A stretch of DNA of 58,728 bases, taken from positions 1 to 58,728 of the forward strand of contig JAHDQE010000060.1 of the NCBI GenBank assembly GCA_018433975.1, in the 5' to 3' direction. The notes under the pieces are model-generated. The model was not told the DNA's origin and made no database searches. It was given only the letters and a program-made list of their open reading frames with translations. Of this stretch, positions 57,244 to 58,728 are shown in pieces (the first letter of the stretch is position 1; every line of letters begins with the position of its first letter). The stretch comes from Ornatilinea sp. GTDB lineage: Bacteria; Chloroflexota; Anaerolineae; Anaerolineales; Anaerolineaceae. The position numbers and the translations under genes were made by a program.

Positions 57244-58578
57244 ATGATAAAACAAAATTCTTATTACCTGATTTCCCTCGGGTGTGCAAAAAACACCGTT
57301 GATTCCCATTCCATGTCGGCTTTATTAGATCTGGCAGGGTATCATCCCGCAACAAGCGTCGAAAACGCCGAAATATTAATTGTTAACACCTGCGGATTCA
57401 TCCATCCGGCGCGAGAAGAATCTTTCGAGGTTCTAACAGAATTATCTAAATCCAAGCAACAGGATCAAATTTTGATTGCCGGAGGGTGCCTGACCCAAAG
57501 ATTTCCCGGATTGGTCGCTCAACGAATTCCGAATGTAGATGGCATTTTTGGAACAAGGCGCTGGATGGACATCATCGACGTTTTAAGCACTATCAAAAAC
57601 CGGAATGATACAACACCCTATCGACATACTTCTGCCAGCGAATATGTTGGCACAGATGAAAAGGGAATCATCCGTACTGCCATTCAGGGGGGAAGCGCAT
57701 ATTTAAAAATTGCTGACGGGTGCAGAAGGAACTGTGCATTTTGTGCAATTCCATTAATAAAAGGTACTACTGTTTCCCGTCCCGTAGAAGATATTTTAAG
57801 AGATGCAACAGCCTTACAAAACTATGGAATCAAAGAATTAATCCTGATCGCACAAGATACAACAGATTATGGATTTGACCTGGGCATTAAAGATGGGCTT
57901 GCTAATCTTTTAGGGAAAATCCTTCATTCCGTGCCGAATATCCCATGGGTAAGGATCCTTTATAACTACCCTGGCTACGTAACAGATGCATTAATTGATG
58001 TCATGGCAAACAACGCTCAGGTTTTGCCTTATTTTGATCTGCCTCTGCAGCACGCGGACCCCAATATTCTTAAAAAGATGAATCGTCCTTCAAATATTGA
58101 TTGGGTTTATAAAACCATCGAAAAATTGCGCAATGCGATTCCCGACCTTGCAATACGGACAACTTTTATCACTGGTTTTCCCGGAGAAACCGAAACCGAG
58201 TTCCTCTCACTTCTTAAATTCGTGGAAGAGTTGCAATTTGATCATGTCGGCGTATTTCCCTACTCCTTTGAAAAGGGTACCCCGGCCGAAGCATTAGGAG
58301 ATCCGGTTCCGGAAAATGTTAAATTGGACCGTGTTGAACGGTTAATGGCCGCCCAGGAAAAAATTTCATACGCAAAAAATCAGACTTTAGTCGGTAAAGA
58401 AATGGGAATTTTAATTGAAGGGAATGGAGATGGAATTTCAGTGGGACGTACTTATCGGGATGCGCCTGAAATAGATGGCTTAGTTATTTTGGATAAGGAA
58501 GCACCTGTTGGGGATTTGGTTAGAGGCGTAATCACATCTGCCATGGTACACGATCTGACAGCCAGGTTATTATCCTAA
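57244..58578 (+). CDS. rimO: Ribosomal protein S12 methylthiotransferase
   Basis: The 444-residue protein has the MiaB/RimO layout: the N-terminal domain with cluster ligands Cys14 (LGCAKN), Cys50 (NTCGF) and Cys82 (GGCLTQ), a radical SAM domain with Cys160, Cys164 and Cys167 (CRRNCAFC), and a C-terminal TRAM domain. SLGCAKNTVDSHSM near the start and DGCRRNCAFCAIP favour RimO over MiaB. It adds a methylthio group to an Asp of ribosomal protein S12. It follows the RodZ-like gene by 17 bases and likely shares its transcript. Confidence 0.93.
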   Translation: MIKQNSYYLISLGCAKNTVDSHSMSALLDLAGYHPATSVENAEILIVNTCGFIHPAREESFEVLTELSKSKQQDQILIAGGCLTQRFPGLVAQRIPNVDGIFGTRRWMDIIDVLSTIKNRNDTTPYRHTSASEYVGTDEKGIIRTAIQGGSAYLKIADGCRRNCAFCAIPLIKGTTVSRPVEDILRDATALQNYGIKELILIAQDTTDYGFDLGIKDGLANLLGKILHSVPNIPWVRILYNYPGYVTDALIDVMANNAQVLPYFDLPLQHADPNILKKMNRPSNIDWVYKTIEKLRNAIPDLAIRTTFITGFPGETETEFLSLLKFVEELQFDHVGVFPYSFEKGTPAEALGDPVPENVKLDRVERLMAAQEKISYAKNQTLVGKEMGILIEGNGDGISVGRTYRDAPEIDGLVILDKEAPVGDLVRGVITSAMVHDLTARLLS

Positions 58579-58605
58579 AAAGCAAATTATTTTCATAAAG
58601 AACAA

Positions 58606-58634
58606 GGGGCTGTCCAAAAAGGGCAGCCTCTTTT
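58606..58634 (+). terminator. Intrinsic terminator after rimO, possibly also an insertion-sequence end
   Basis: AGGGGCTGTCC and GGGCAGCCTCT form an eleven-pair stem with G-T pairs around an AAAAA loop, followed by TTTT. It ends the rimO transcript. The GGGGCTGTCC start also resembles terminal repeats of some IS families; see the fragment to the right. Confidence 0.75.
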
Positions 58635-58697
58635 GCATTAAATGCAAGAAATTCGTGTTTTAGCTGGTAAAAATAAAAAAAGAAAAAGTAACAATAG

Positions 58698-58728
58698 CTA
58701 TTGAGCTGCTACTTTGGCAATATTGTGG
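58698..58728 (-). other. Possible 3' tip of a transposase gene (cut by window edge)
   Basis: On the minus strand the last bases of the window read HNIAKVAAQ and a stop. This short peptide resembles the C-terminus of IS transposases of the IS1182/IS5 type (their ends commonly read AHNLxK or similar), and the terminal-repeat-like GGGGCTGTCC lies about 90 bases further on. With only nine residues visible this is a weak call. Confidence 0.25.

Overview
The window looks like a chromosomal segment of an anaerobic, Anaerolineae-like Chloroflexota bacterium. This is an inference from gene content: an N-type ATPase operon, exported proteins with Thr/Pro-rich linkers, a very long acidic TPR protein with repeated PDWL motifs, paired DegV proteins and a compact RpoD. 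No rRNA or marker tree was available. I found no rRNA, tRNA or CRISPR array.

Region 1 (1-33300) is an exopolysaccharide or surface-glycan locus of about 32 kb. All but one of its genes lie on the minus strand. At its promoter-proximal (right) end sit a near-consensus sigma-A promoter, a structured leader with a small intrinsic terminator, an orphan OmpR-type response regulator and a WbaP-like initiating phosphoglycosyltransferase. Downstream come heptose-activation genes (GHMP kinase on minus, GmhB-like phosphatase on plus, with overlapping 3' ends), a hexapeptide acyltransferase and seven soluble or membrane-anchored glycosyltransferases (four GT2, three GT4). These are followed or interspersed by an eighth GT (GT4), a GT-C type enzyme, an O-antigen ligase/polymerase-like protein, a Wzz/BY-kinase fusion, a Wzt-like ATPase, a B12-type radical SAM protein, three large exported beta-propeller proteins (two Asp-box, one FG-GAP plus LamG), and a CDP-sugar cassette (rfbF, SDR, C-methyltransferase). 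The window cuts an exported protein at its left edge.

Region 2 (33406-40366) is a complete N-ATPase operon on the minus strand in the order atpD-C-Q-R-B-E-F-A-x-G. Gene x is a 108-residue PII-like protein of the DarA/CdAR (cyclic-di-AMP receptor) type, translationally coupled between alpha and gamma. The c subunit has carboxylates in both helices plus the Ser-Thr...Tyr ion-site residues. No separate delta gene exists, but the b subunit carries a delta-like C-terminus. A c-di-AMP-receptor homologue built into a rotary ATPase operon is the most striking feature of the window.

Region 3 (40535-48794) holds mixed metabolic genes: a serine hydrolase, an SH3 exported protein, a zinc-ribbon protein, zwf, a P1-family self-processing peptidase, two tandem degV genes, an iron-ADH homologue with a changed metal ligand, and an ABM-domain protein.

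Region 4 (48795-58728) is a plus-strand housekeeping block: rpoD with a long structured leader, the PDWL-repeat TPR protein, ndk, rplI, a RodZ-like protein with two HTH domains, and rimO. Good terminators separate several of these units. The extreme right end may be the edge of an insertion sequence.
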